A stretch of DNA of 64,000 nucleotides from Catellatospora methionotrophica (GTDB taxonomy: Bacteria; Actinomycetota; Actinomycetes; Mycobacteriales; Micromonosporaceae): positions 248,001 to 312,000 of the forward strand of contig NZ_JAAOTJ010000006.1 in the NCBI RefSeq assembly GCF_011297335.1, written 5' to 3'. This document shows, piece by piece, positions 52,125 to 61,249 of the stretch. Below the pieces are notes generated by a model that worked only from the letters and a program-made list of their open reading frames with translations, was not told the origin of the DNA and made no database searches. How positions within the stretch are numbered: position 1 is the first letter of the stretch; every line of letters begins with the position of its first letter. A program made the position numbers and the translations under genes.

Positions 52125-53948
52125 TCAGATTTCGACGAGGGAACCCTGGTACATCTTCTCGATATCCGAGGCGAAATTGGTCTCCACTGTGCGTCGCTTC
52201 AGCTTCATCGAGGGGGTGATCTCGCCGTGCTCGATGGTCAGGTCGCGCGGCAGGATGGTGAACTTCTTGATGGTCTCCCAGCGGTTGAGCTTCGCGTTCA
52301 GCTCGTCGATGTGCCCGCCGACCATGGCCTTCGCCTCGTCCGAGGTCACGATCTCCTGGTAGCTCCTGCCCTCCAGCGGCGTGCCCGCCGCCCAGCCGGT
52401 GATCGCCTCGGGGTCGAGGGACACCAGCATCGAGCAGTAGTTGCGCGAGTTGCCGATCACGAGCACCTGCGAGGTGTACGGGCACAGCGCCTTGAACAGG
52501 CCCTCGATGTGGCTCGGCGCGATGTACTTGCCGCCTGAGGTCTTGACCAGGTCCTTCTTTCGGTCCGTGATCTTCAGGAAGCCGTCGGCGTCGAGCTCGC
52601 CGATGTCGCCGGTGCGGAAGAAGCCGTCCTCGGTGAACACGGCCGCGGTCTCACCGGGCAGGTTGTGGTAGCCCCGCATGATCGGCGCGCCGCGCAGCAG
52701 GATCTCGCCGTCCTCATCGATCCGGATCTCCAGGTCGCCGAGCGGCTGGCCGACCGTGCCGATCTTCAGCGCGCCGGGCCGGTTGACGAACGCGCCCGCG
52801 CAGTTCTCGGTCAGGCCGTAGCCCTCGCTGATGGGCAGGCCCGCGGCGGCGAAGAACTCCGCGATCGGCACGGACAGCGCGGCCGAGCCGGACACCATGT
52901 AGCGGATGTTGCCGCCCAGCCGCGCGTGCAGCTTGCTGAACACCAGCTTGTGCGCGATGCCGTACTTGCGCATCAGGCCGCTGGGCACCGGCTTGCCCGC
53001 CTGCTCCAGCGCGACCCGCTCGCGGCCGACCCGCACCGCCCACGCGAAGATCTTCGCCTTGAGCCCGCCCGCCTCGGTGGCCTGGCTGACGACGCGGTTG
53101 TAGACCTTCTCGAAGATGCGCGGCGCGCCGCACATCAGCGTCGGCTGGACCAGGCCCAGGTTTTCGACGATCTTGTCGACCCGGCCGTCCACGTACGTCG
53201 GCACGCCGACGTGGATGATGCCGCAGATCAGGGTCTTGCCGAACGAGTGCGACAGCGGCAGCCAGAGGAACTGCACATCGGTCGGCAGCAGCACGCCGAC
53301 GTCCGACTGCGCCACGCCCTCCCAGGTCCAGCCGCGGTGCAGCAGCTCGACGCCCTTCGGGCGGCCGGTGGTGCCGGAGGTGTAGATCAGGGTGGCCAGG
53401 TTGTCCGGGCCGATGCCCGCGATCAGGTCGTCGACCAGCGACGGGTTGGCCGCCAGCGCCTCGGCCCCGCGGCGCTCCAGGTCGGCCAGCGTCAGCTGCG
53501 GGAACTCGGCGGCCGGGTCGGCCTCGCCGTCGATCAGCACGATGTGGGTGAGCGTCGGCACCGCGGCGCGGCTCATCTTGGCGGCCTGCGCCGGGTTCTC
53601 CGCGATCAGCACCCGCGACCCGGAGTCGGCGACGATGAAGCACGCCTCCTCGGGCTCGGTGGTCGGGTACACCGTGGTCGTCGCGGCGCTGGAGCACATG
53701 ATGCCGAGGTCGGCGACGATCCAGTCGAGCCGGGTGTTGGCCAGGATCGCGACGCGGTCCTCGCTGCCGACGCCGAGCGTGGTCAGACCGGCGGCGATTG
53801 CCTTGGCGCGCTCCGCGATCTGGGCCCAGGTGTACCAGACCGGCGCATTGTTCGCGTCCGGGCCGCCGAAGGCGCGGGCGTCGGGGGACGCCGCCACTCG
53901 CTGCAGGAACATGTCCGGAATAGACCGGTAGGGCACATCAATGGTCAT
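52125..53948 (-). CDS. Long-chain acyl-CoA synthetase (FadD type)
   Basis: 607 residues. AMP-binding motif YTSGTTGRPKG, SEGYGLTENCAG, FFRTGDIGELD and the C-terminal TSGGKYIAPSHIE region. Similar to actinobacterial FadD15-like ligases, activating fatty acids to CoA esters. ATG at 53948; upstream codons to 53990 lack a ribosome binding site. No obvious link to the polyketide cluster 4 kb away. Confidence 0.92.
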   Translation of the reverse strand: MTIDVPYRSIPDMFLQRVAASPDARAFGGPDANNAPVWYTWAQIAERAKAIAAGLTTLGVGSEDRVAILANTRLDWIVADLGIMCSSAATTTVYPTTEPEEACFIVADSGSRVLIAENPAQAAKMSRAAVPTLTHIVLIDGEADPAAEFPQLTLADLERRGAEALAANPSLVDDLIAGIGPDNLATLIYTSGTTGRPKGVELLHRGWTWEGVAQSDVGVLLPTDVQFLWLPLSHSFGKTLICGIIHVGVPTYVDGRVDKIVENLGLVQPTLMCGAPRIFEKVYNRVVSQATEAGGLKAKIFAWAVRVGRERVALEQAGKPVPSGLMRKYGIAHKLVFSKLHARLGGNIRYMVSGSAALSVPIAEFFAAAGLPISEGYGLTENCAGAFVNRPGALKIGTVGQPLGDLEIRIDEDGEILLRGAPIMRGYHNLPGETAAVFTEDGFFRTGDIGELDADGFLKITDRKKDLVKTSGGKYIAPSHIEGLFKALCPYTSQVLVIGNSRNYCSMLVSLDPEAITGWAAGTPLEGRSYQEIVTSDEAKAMVGGHIDELNAKLNRWETIKKFTILPRDLTIEHGEITPSMKLKRRTVETNFASDIEKMYQGSLVEI

Positions 53949-54099
53949 GAGTCGGGGCCGCCTCTGGTAGGCAAGAGTGACGGGGGACACGTTAACTTGG
54001 TGTTACCGAAGGGTAATGCTGCGCACGGGCTTGGGGAACCCCTCGAGAAGATCTTTTCTAGGGGTCAGCAGGGCTGTCACCGGCCCGCGGGCCTGCCGC

Positions 54100-54732
54100 T
54101 CAGACGCCCAGCCGCGCCCCGCGCAGCCGGGCCGCCTGCTCCGGCGGGCCGTCCAGGCTGGCCCGCGCGTGGCCCTGCCGGCCGGACAGGAACATCAGCA
54201 GCTCGCCCGGCGTGCCGGTGAGGTTGAGCGGCTGCGTGCCGGCCCGCCCGGTGGTCACCGTGCCGTGGCCCGGCGAGATCACCCGCACCTGCACCGGGTA
54301 ACGGCGCAGGACCAGCGACGCGCGCCGCCGGGCCTGCCCCCACAGCGCCTCCGACAGTCCCGGGCCCAGCTTGCGGGGTGCCCAGTCGGCGACCGCCCGG
54401 CGGATGTCCTCCAGGTGGATGAACATCTCGGCCAGGTTGACGGCCTCGTCCAGCGGCCCGAGCCCGGCGGGGCTCCACCGCGGCGGATGCCGCAGCTCGG
54501 TGAGCAGGGTGTCGAAGTCGCGGGCGGCATAGCGTCGCTGCACCCTGGCGGTGTGCCCGGCGAAGCGCTTGATCAGGATGCCCGCGGCGGCGTCGGGGCG
54601 GCGCTCCCGCAGCAGCAGGTGCGCCAGGAGATCGCGCACGGTCCAGTCCCCGCACAGCGTGGGGGCGTCTGGTCCGACCTCGGCCATCAGGTCGGCCAGG
54701 GCTAGCCTTTCAGCGAAGGCGTACCGGGTCAT
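54100..54732 (-). CDS. TIGR03085-type DinB/maleylpyruvate-isomerase-like protein
   Basis: 210 residues. N-terminal helix bundle with PTLCGDWTVRDLLAHLLLRERRP (mycothiol-dependent enzyme-like, metal-binding His) and a C-terminal SCP2-like part. Fits the TIGR03085 family, whose substrate is unknown. A -10-like TAGGAT (minus strand, 54740-54745) ends 7 nt before the ATG, so it is probably leaderless. Confidence 0.85.
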   Translation of the reverse strand: MTRYAFAERLALADLMAEVGPDAPTLCGDWTVRDLLAHLLLRERRPDAAAGILIKRFAGHTARVQRRYAARDFDTLLTELRHPPRWSPAGLGPLDEAVNLAEMFIHLEDIRRAVADWAPRKLGPGLSEALWGQARRRASLVLRRYPVQVRVISPGHGTVTTGRAGTQPLNLTGTPGELLMFLSGRQGHARASLDGPPEQAARLRGARLGV

Positions 54733-54865
54733 GTCGGCGATCCTACGTACCCGCGAGGGCGGTGTGATGCCCGGCACAGGCCATACCCGCTCGCCTGGAG
54801 CAGCGGCGTCGGTAAGGATAGGAAGCCAAGCTAAATACTTACCGACCTTGACGACGGGGATACCA

Positions 54866-56734
54866 GTGGCAGGGCAGACTGCCGGCGACGCGCCGGCTAA
54901 ACCGGAGATCACCGGTCGCGACGTGCTCGCCCGCGGGGCGCGGGTGATGTGGCGCGGAATCCGGGACGAGCCGCGCCGGTTCACCACGGCCGTGCTGGGC
55001 AGCTGCCTGTTCGGCGCGCTGGTCATCGGGCAGGCCATCGTGGTCGGCTGGCTGGTCGACGAGCTCATCCAGCCCGCCACCACCGGCGGCGACGTCACCG
55101 CGGGCGCGATGGCGCTGGGTGCGACGGTGCTGATCGCGATGGGCCTGGGCCGGGTCGCGGGCATCTTCGGCCGCCGGCTGGGCGCGGGCTTCATGCAGTT
55201 CGCCCTGCAGGCCAGGTACCGCCACGAGGTGACGCGCCGCTACCTGCAGTTGCCGGTCTCCTGGCACCAGCGCCACGCCACCGGCACGCTGCTGTCCAAC
55301 GCCAACTCCGACGTCGAGGCCGCGTGGTTCCCGGTCGCGCCGCTGCCGTTCGCCGTCGGCACCATGTTCATGCTGGTCGTCGCGGTCGGCGTGCTGTTCT
55401 CGGTGGACTGGGCGCTGGCCCTGGTCGGCCTGGTGGTCTTCCCGGTGCTGTTCGTGATGAACGTGGTCTTCTCCCGGCGGATGGCCCCGCGCCAGGCCCG
55501 CGCGCAGCACCTGCGCGCCGAGGTCGCCGCGATCGCCCACGAGAGCTTCGACGGCGCGCTGGTGGTCAAGACCATGGGCCGCGAGGACCTGGAGACCCGC
55601 CGCTTCGCCGCGCGGGCGGGCGAGCTGCGCGACGCGCTGATCAGCGTCGGGCGGCTGCGCGGCCTGTTCGACCCGCTGATGGAGTCGCTGCCGTTCCTGG
55701 GCACGCTGCTGGCGCTGCTGGTCGGCGCGTGGCGGATGGACCAGGGCGCGATCGGGCTCAACGAGGTCGTGCAGGTGACCTTCCTGTTCACCGTGCTGGC
55801 GTTCCCGGTGCGGGCCATCGGCTGGGTGCTCGGCGACCTGCCGCGCTCGGTCGCGGGCTGGGACCGCGTCGAGCACGTGCTCCAGTCGACCGGGCAGATG
55901 CCGTACGGCGCGCAGGACCTGCCCGGCTCCGGCGCCGCCGAGCTGAGCTTCCGCAACGTCGACTTCGCGTACGACCCGGCCCAGCCGGTGCTGCGCGACG
56001 TCACCTTCACCGTGCCCGCCGGGCGCACCGTGGCACTGGTCGGCCCGACGGGCTCCGGCAAGTCGACCATCGCCACCCTGGCCGCCCGCCTGCTCGACCC
56101 CGAACAGGGGCAGATCGCGCTCGACGGCACCGACGCGCGGGGGCTCAGCTCCGCGTCGCTGGCCCACGCGGTGGCGCTGGTGCCGCAGATCGCGTTCGTC
56201 TTCGACGACACGGTGCGCGGCAACGTCGCGCTGGACCGGCCCGGCATCGACGACGACCGGGTGCACGAGGCGCTGGCCACCGCGCAGGCCGACACGTTCA
56301 TCGCGCGCCTGCCCGAGCACCTGGACACCCAGCTCGGCGAGCGGGGCACCTCGCTGTCGGGCGGGCAGCGCCAGCGGGTCACCCTGGCCCGCGCGCTGGC
56401 CGGGCAGCCGCGGCTGCTCATCCTCGACGACGCGACCAGCGCCGTCGACCCGCGCGTGGAGGCCCGCATCCTGGCCTCGCTGCGCGGGTCCGCGCAGAGC
56501 ACGACGATCCTGGTCGTCGCGTACCGCCGGGCCACCATCGCGCTGGCCGACGAGGTCGTCTACATCGAGTCCGGCCGGGTGATCGCCACCGGCACGCACG
56601 AGCGGCTGCTGGCCACCGTCGGCGGGTACGCCGACCTGGTCACCGCGTACGAGAAGGCCGAGGAGGAGCGCGAACGCGACCGCCTCTACGACGAGGCCTC
56701 CGCCGCCGAGCAGGAAGAGGAGGTCGCCGCGTGA
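54866..56734 (+). CDS. ABC exporter subunit with degenerate ATP site (Walker B Asp)
   Basis: 622 residues: six-helix exporter membrane domain (about 30-330) and nucleotide-binding domain (about 350-590). Walker A GPTGSGKST and signature LSGGQRQR are normal, but the catalytic Glu after Walker B is Asp (LLILDDATSAVD) and the H-loop His is Tyr (VVAYRRATI). The next gene has the complementary pattern, so the two form a heterodimer. The GTG at 54866 has GGGGA 5 nt upstream. C-terminal tail is Glu/Arg-rich. Confidence 0.9.
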   Translation: MAGQTAGDAPAKPEITGRDVLARGARVMWRGIRDEPRRFTTAVLGSCLFGALVIGQAIVVGWLVDELIQPATTGGDVTAGAMALGATVLIAMGLGRVAGIFGRRLGAGFMQFALQARYRHEVTRRYLQLPVSWHQRHATGTLLSNANSDVEAAWFPVAPLPFAVGTMFMLVVAVGVLFSVDWALALVGLVVFPVLFVMNVVFSRRMAPRQARAQHLRAEVAAIAHESFDGALVVKTMGREDLETRRFAARAGELRDALISVGRLRGLFDPLMESLPFLGTLLALLVGAWRMDQGAIGLNEVVQVTFLFTVLAFPVRAIGWVLGDLPRSVAGWDRVEHVLQSTGQMPYGAQDLPGSGAAELSFRNVDFAYDPAQPVLRDVTFTVPAGRTVALVGPTGSGKSTIATLAARLLDPEQGQIALDGTDARGLSSASLAHAVALVPQIAFVFDDTVRGNVALDRPGIDDDRVHEALATAQADTFIARLPEHLDTQLGERGTSLSGGQRQRVTLARALAGQPRLLILDDATSAVDPRVEARILASLRGSAQSTTILVVAYRRATIALADEVVYIESGRVIATGTHERLLATVGGYADLVTAYEKAEEERERDRLYDEASAAEQEEEVAA

Positions 56735-56754
56735 GCGAGCTAAGTGAGCGAACC

Positions 56755-56805
56755 ATGACGCAGCATTCTCACGCTGCCGACGAGCGCAGCGAGGAGAAGG
56801 CGTGA
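56755..56805 (+). CDS. 16-codon mini-ORF between ABC genes
   Basis: ATG at 56755 gives MTQHSHAADERSEEKA and stops at 56803-56805, overlapping the GTG of the second ABC gene. The surrounding 70 bp (56735-56801) is a distinct insert of the kind seen repeated between genes in this bacterial family (from memory). It may serve only to couple translation. Confidence 0.35.
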   Translation: MTQHSHAADERSEEKA

Positions 56806-58604
56806 GCGCGTCCGCTGTCACCCAAGAGAGCCGGTCCGAGTCGGCCTGGGCCACGTTCCGCCGGGGCATCTCGCTGTCGCCTGAGCTCAAGGCGGGTCTG
56901 GCGGGCACGCTGGGGCTGGCCCTGATCGCGATGATCGGCCGCGCGGCGGTGCCGGTCGCGGTCCAGCAGGGCATCGACCGCGGCCTCGGCGTGCAGACCG
57001 GCCACCTGGACATGGGCGTGATCGCGACCGTCGTCGGCATCACCGCGCTGATCCTGGTCGTCACCACGATCTGCGGCTACTTCATGATGCGGCGGCTGTT
57101 CACGGTCAGCGAGACCGCGCTGGCCAACATCCGGGTGCGCACGTTCCGGCACATCCACGACCTGTCCATGCTGCACCAGCAGTCCGAGCGCCGGGGCACC
57201 ATGGTGTCGCGGGTGACCAGCGACGTCGACTCGATCACGCAGTTCATCCAGTGGGGCGGCGTGATCCTCATGGTCAACGGCGGCCAGCTGGTGGTCACCA
57301 CGATCGTGATGGCGTTCTACTCCTGGCAGCTCACCCTGGTGGTGCTGGCCGCGTTCCTGCCCGCGGTGGTCGTCATCAAGGCCTTCCAGAAGCGCCTTTC
57401 CGGGGCGTACGCCGAGAACCGCCGCCGGATCGGCGTCATGCTCGGCGCGATCTCGGAGTCCGTGGTCGGCGCCTCGGTGATCCGGGCCTACGGCGTCTCC
57501 GAGCGCAGCGGCGCGAAGCTGTCCGCGACCATCGACGACTACCAGCAGGCGCAGCGCCGGGCCATGCGCATCAGCGTGACCAGCTTCTCCGTCGGCGAGA
57601 TCGCGTCCGCGCTGGCGCTGGCCTCGGTGGTGCTGGTCGGGGTGCGGTTCGGGGTCGCCGGTGAGATCACGTTCGGCGAGATGACCGCGTTCCTGTTCCT
57701 GGTCACCCTGTTCATCCAGCCCGTCCAGATCGCCACCGAGGTGCTCAACGAGGCCCAGAACGCTGTCGCGGGCTGGCGGCGGCTGCTCGACGTCGTCGAC
57801 CTGGAGCCCGACGTGGCCGACCCCGCCGAGCGCGGCGTCGACCTGCCGGAGGGCCCGCTGGACATCAGCTTCGAGCGGGTCAGCTTCAGCTACCCGGTGG
57901 ACGGCGAGCCCGGCCCGCGGGTGCTGCACGAGGTGCACCTGGACGTCGCCGCCAAGACCCGGGTCGCCGTCGTCGGCGAGACCGGCAGCGGCAAGACCAC
58001 GTTCGCCAAGCTGCTCACCCGCCTGATGGATCCCAGCGAGGGCCGGGTGCTGCTGTCGGGCACCCCGCTGACCGACGTGCGCTTCGCGTCCCTGCGCAGC
58101 CGCGTCGTGATGGTCCCGCAGGACGGCTTCCTGTTCGACGCCACGGTCGCCGAGAACGTGCGCTTCGCCCGGCCCGACCTCACCGACGCCGAGCTGGAGC
58201 AGGCCTTCACCGACCTGGGCCTGCTCGACTGGGTCCAGGGCCTGGCCCACGGCCTCGACACCCCCGTCGGCGAGCGGGGCGAAGCCCTGAGCGTCGGCGA
58301 GCGCCAGCTCGTCGCCCTGGCCCGCGCCTACGTGGCGGACCCCGACCTGCTGGTCCTGGACGAGGCCACCAGCGCCGTCGACCCCGCCACCGAGGTGCGC
58401 CTGCAGCGCACCCTCGACGCGGTGACCCGGGGCCGCACGACGGTGGCCATCGCCCACCGTCTCTCCACGGCCCAGGCTGCCGACGAGGTCATCGTCGTGG
58501 ACAAGGGCGTGGTCATCCAGCGGGGCCCGCACGACGAACTGCTGACCCTGCCGGACTCCGTCTACGCCAAGCTCTACGCGTCCTGGCTCGAACAGACCCG
58601 CTGA
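56802..58604 (+). CDS. ABC exporter subunit with canonical ATP-site residues
   Basis: 600 residues, same domain order as its partner. Walker A GETGSGKTT, Walker B LLVLDEATSAVD with the catalytic Glu, and H-loop IAHRLST are canonical, while the signature is changed to LSVGERQ. Combined with the upstream subunit this gives one consensus and one degenerate ATP site, as in TM287/288- and BmrCD-type exporters. Substrate unknown. GAGGAGAAGG precedes the GTG start. Confidence 0.92.
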   Translation: MSASAVTQESRSESAWATFRRGISLSPELKAGLAGTLGLALIAMIGRAAVPVAVQQGIDRGLGVQTGHLDMGVIATVVGITALILVVTTICGYFMMRRLFTVSETALANIRVRTFRHIHDLSMLHQQSERRGTMVSRVTSDVDSITQFIQWGGVILMVNGGQLVVTTIVMAFYSWQLTLVVLAAFLPAVVVIKAFQKRLSGAYAENRRRIGVMLGAISESVVGASVIRAYGVSERSGAKLSATIDDYQQAQRRAMRISVTSFSVGEIASALALASVVLVGVRFGVAGEITFGEMTAFLFLVTLFIQPVQIATEVLNEAQNAVAGWRRLLDVVDLEPDVADPAERGVDLPEGPLDISFERVSFSYPVDGEPGPRVLHEVHLDVAAKTRVAVVGETGSGKTTFAKLLTRLMDPSEGRVLLSGTPLTDVRFASLRSRVVMVPQDGFLFDATVAENVRFARPDLTDAELEQAFTDLGLLDWVQGLAHGLDTPVGERGEALSVGERQLVALARAYVADPDLLVLDEATSAVDPATEVRLQRTLDAVTRGRTTVAIAHRLSTAQAADEVIVVDKGVVIQRGPHDELLTLPDSVYAKLYASWLEQTR

Positions 58605-58605
58605 C

Positions 58606-58646
58606 ACGACGATCGCGACGGCCGCAGTGGCCGTCGCGATCGTCGT
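58606..58646. terminator. Bidirectional hairpin between ABC exporter and rpsD
   Basis: Perfect 18-bp stem (58606-58623 with 58629-58646) and a 5-nt loop, followed by TTTACGG on the plus strand. Lies 1 bp after the ABC stop and 8 bp before the rpsD stop. Confidence 0.85.
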
Positions 58647-58654
58647 TTACGGGG

Positions 58655-59263
58655 TCAGCGCGAGTAGAACTCGACGACCAGCTGCTCGTCGCAGATCACG
58701 GGGATCTCGGTGCGCAGCGGCTCGCGGGTCAGCGTGGCGCGCAGGTCGGTGAGGCTGACCTCCAGGTACGGGGCGGTCGGCCCGTCGAGGTGCCCGCCCG
58801 CCGCGGCGATCTGGAACGGGGGCTTGGTGCGGCTGCGCTCGCGCACGGTGATGGTCTGCCAGGGCTTCACCCGGTAGGACGGGCGGTCGACCTTCTGGCC
58901 GTCGACGGCGATGTGGCCGTGCCCGACGGCCTGGCGGGCCTGGTAGATGGTGCGGGCGAAGCCGGCGCGCAGGACCAGGGCGTCCAGGCGGCACTCCAGG
59001 GCGACGAGCAGGGTCTCGCCGGTCTTGCCGGAGCTGCGGGCGGCCTTGTCGAACTGGTTGCGCAGCTGCGTCTCGCTGATGAAGTACTGGTGGCGTAGGC
59101 GCTGCTTCTCCAGCAGCCGGACCTGGTAGTCGGAGGGCTTCTTGCGGGCCCGTCCGTGCACGCCCGGCGGGAACGGCCGCCGCTCGAAGTACTTGACGCA
59201 CTTGCGGGTCAGCGGGATGCCGAGAGCCCGGGACAGCTTCGCCTTGGGCCGCGCTTGGTTCAC
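58655..59263 (-). CDS. rpsD: Ribosomal protein S4, cysteine-poor type
   Basis: 202 residues. [11 protein letters not shown] and the S4 RNA-binding segment ([26 protein letters not shown]) are typical; the N-terminus lacks the Cys zinc knuckle of classical S4 and resembles the form in Streptomyces. Whether another rpsD lies in the rpoA operon cannot be seen here. GTG at 59263 with GGAGG 8 nt upstream. It is divergent from a DUF2470 gene and shares iron-box-like sites with it. Confidence 0.93.
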   Translation of the reverse strand: MNQARPKAKLSRALGIPLTRKCVKYFERRPFPPGVHGRARKKPSDYQVRLLEKQRLRHQYFISETQLRNQFDKAARSSGKTGETLLVALECRLDALVLRAGFARTIYQARQAVGHGHIAVDGQKVDRPSYRVKPWQTITVRERSRTKPPFQIAAAGGHLDGPTAPYLEVSLTDLRATLTREPLRTEIPVICDEQLVVEFYSR

Positions 59264-59289
59264 GAGGGTGCCTCCAACGTCCGGATGTC

Positions 59290-59308
59290 ATAGGTTAGGC
59301 TGGCCTAA
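59290..59308. promoter_or_regulatory. Iron box (DmdR/IdeR-like), site 1
   Basis: Matches the 19-bp iron box TTAGGTTAGGCTAACCTAA at 16 of 19 positions, differing at the first base and in the centre (GG for AA). Lies between rpsD and the DUF2470 gene. Confidence 0.7.
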
Positions 59309-59309
59309 C

Positions 59310-59328
59310 GAAGGTAAGCCTAACCGAC
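59310..59328. promoter_or_regulatory. Iron box (DmdR/IdeR-like), site 2
   Basis: Read on the minus strand it contains GGTTAGGCT followed by TACCT, a weaker match in the opposite orientation directly next to site 1. Both sites are framed by an inverted repeat (59271-59281 and 59326-59336) that supplies the ribosome binding sites of the two divergent genes. Confidence 0.55.
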
Positions 59329-59342
59329 GTTGGAGGACCGCC

Positions 59343-59804
59343 GTGCCGCACCCCGCCGAGATCGCCCGCTCCATGACAGCCGGCCGCCTGCCCGGCGTGG
59401 CGCAGGTCCCGTTCCACGCCAGCCCGTACCGGGTGCGCCACGCCACCGACCACGAAGGACGCCCGCTGCTGCTGTGCCGCGACGGCGGGCAGCTCGACAA
59501 CGCGCTGCGCCCGCGCGACGGCGAGGGTGACGACACCGCCGTCGTGCTCGCCGTGGGGGAGTCGCGCGGGGCGCGGGTCTGGGTGTCCGGCTGGGCCACC
59601 GCGCTCGAGGACATCGAGGCGCGCGCCGCCGCCCTGGAGTTCGCGAGCGTGAACCCGGTCAGCGACCTGCTCGACGTGGGGCGCGGCTTCCGGCTGTACC
59701 GGATGGACGTCGCCGAGGTGCGGCTGGAGTGCCCGACCGGGCACCTGACCGAGATCGACGTCGAGGACTACGCGGCGGCCGAACCGGCCGCGTCGGTGGC
59801 CTAG
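59343..59804 (+). CDS. DUF2470 / HugZ-like haem-iron-related protein
   Basis: 153 residues beginning PHPAEIARSMTAG, the DUF2470-type helix, with a split-barrel-like core (DNALRPRDGEGDDTAVVLAV). Proteins of this type are linked to haem-iron use or sensing. The GTG at 59343 has GGAGG 6 nt upstream. Iron boxes in front of it suggest repression when iron is plentiful. Its stop TAG is shared on both strands with the convergent TetR gene (CTAG). Confidence 0.75.
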   Translation: MPHPAEIARSMTAGRLPGVAQVPFHASPYRVRHATDHEGRPLLLCRDGGQLDNALRPRDGEGDDTAVVLAVGESRGARVWVSGWATALEDIEARAAALEFASVNPVSDLLDVGRGFRLYRMDVAEVRLECPTGHLTEIDVEDYAAAEPAASVA

Positions 59805-60415
59805 CTCCCGCTGGCGGCCGAGCCGAGGTCGCCGGTCAGGTAACGCTGCAGGTTCGGCGCGACGGCGGCGACCACCTGCTCGGCAGGCAGCGAGGCCAGC
59901 GGCTCCAGTTTCACGATGTAACGCATCAGGACCAGCCCGCCGATCTGGCTGGCCACCAGCGACGCGCGCAGCGGGGCCTGCGCCGGGTCCAGTTTCAGCT
60001 CCGCCTGGACGCGGCGCAGGATCTGCGTGGTCACGAACTCGCGGAACAGGCGCATGCTCCACTCGTTGGTCATCGCCGAGCGGACCACGGACACCCCGAC
60101 GGTGCCGACCGGCGAGTCCCAGACGGTCACGAACAGCCGGGCCAGGCGTACGCCCGCGTCGTCCTTGCCGCCCGCCACGACCTGGTCGATCAGCTCCCGG
60201 GGATCCATCGGGAACTGCATGGTCGCGACGAACAGCTGCTCCTTGGTGCCGAAGTAGTGGTGCACCAGGGCCGGGTCCACCTCGGCCGCGGCCGCGATGG
60301 CACGCATCGTCGCGGCGTCGAAGCCCTTCTCCGCGAACAGCTGGCGTGCCGCGGCGAGGATCGCCTCGCGGGTGTCGGGGTTGCCCGGCCGTCGCCCGGT
60401 GCGGCTGCGCTTCAT
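59801..60415 (-). CDS. TetR-family regulator
   Basis: 204 residues. N-terminal TetR helix-turn-helix (TREAILAAARQLFAEKGFDAATMRAIAAAAEVDPALVHHYFGTKEQLF) and a C-terminal ligand-binding helical domain. ATG at 60415 has GGAAGGG 5 nt upstream. It lies downstream of, and on the same strand as, an ABC-2 efflux pair and probably represses it; the natural operator would be upstream of 62001. Confidence 0.9.
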   Translation of the reverse strand: MKRSRTGRRPGNPDTREAILAAARQLFAEKGFDAATMRAIAAAAEVDPALVHHYFGTKEQLFVATMQFPMDPRELIDQVVAGGKDDAGVRLARLFVTVWDSPVGTVGVSVVRSAMTNEWSMRLFREFVTTQILRRVQAELKLDPAQAPLRASLVASQIGGLVLMRYIVKLEPLASLPAEQVVAAVAPNLQRYLTGDLGSAASGS

Positions 60416-60520
60416 CTGGCCCTTCCAGCGCGTCCCCGGCACGCCGCTCGGTGCGGCAGGCCGGGGACGTCCGTGCTCGTCGTCGCCGATGATTCTCCCG
60501 GACGGGGCCGGGCGCGGCGG

Positions 60521-61249
60521 TCAGGGGGTGCGGCGGCGCAGCGTGCCCGCGGCGGCGACCAGCGCCACCACCACCGCACCGGCGACGATGGCGAAGTCGC
60601 GCCACATCGTGCCGGTCGGCTCGGCGTGCGCGCCGACCTCCTGCAGCGCCTCGACGGCGTACGTCAGCGGCAGCACGTCGCTGATCGCCTGCAGCCAGCC
60701 CGCCATCAGGTCACGCGGCACGAACAGCCCGCACAGCAGCAGCTGCGGCACCGCCAGCACCGGCATGAACTGCACCGCCTGGAACTCCGTCTTGGCGAAC
60801 GCGCTGGCCAGCAGGCCCAGCGCCATGCCCAGCACCGCGTTCGCCACGGCGATCATGACGACGTACCCGGCCGCGCCCTGGGTGTCCAGGTCGAGCACCA
60901 GGTAGGCCAGCGCGCTGGCGAAGCCCGCCTGAACCGCCGCGGCCACCCCGAACGCGAGCCCGTAGCCGAACAGCAGGTCGGTCTTGCGCAGTGGCGTGGT
61001 GAGCAGCCGCTCCAGCGTGCCGGTGGTGCGCTCGCGCAGCATGGCGATGCTGGTGATCAGGAACATGATGATGAACGGGAAGACGCCCAGCATGATCAGT
61101 GCGATGTGGTCGAAGACGCCCGGCTGGCCGTCGTACATGAAGTAGAGCAGTGTCAGCAGCAGCGTCGGCACGGCCACCAGCATCGCCACCGTACGGCGGT
61201 CGTGGCGCAGCTGGCGCAGGATGCGCCCGGTCGTGTGCAGCAGGATCAT
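60521..61249 (-). CDS. ABC-2 type permease
   Basis: 242 residues, six membrane segments with the ABC-2 signature region (LRERTTGTLERLLTTPL and PRDLMAGWLQAISDVLPLTY). Pairs with the upstream ATPase; such DrrAB-like transporters export drugs or lipids. ATG at 61249 overlaps the ATPase stop (61246-61249). Confidence 0.9.
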   Translation of the reverse strand: MILLHTTGRILRQLRHDRRTVAMLVAVPTLLLTLLYFMYDGQPGVFDHIALIMLGVFPFIIMFLITSIAMLRERTTGTLERLLTTPLRKTDLLFGYGLAFGVAAAVQAGFASALAYLVLDLDTQGAAGYVVMIAVANAVLGMALGLLASAFAKTEFQAVQFMPVLAVPQLLLCGLFVPRDLMAGWLQAISDVLPLTYAVEALQEVGAHAEPTGTMWRDFAIVAGAVVVALVAAAGTLRRRTP

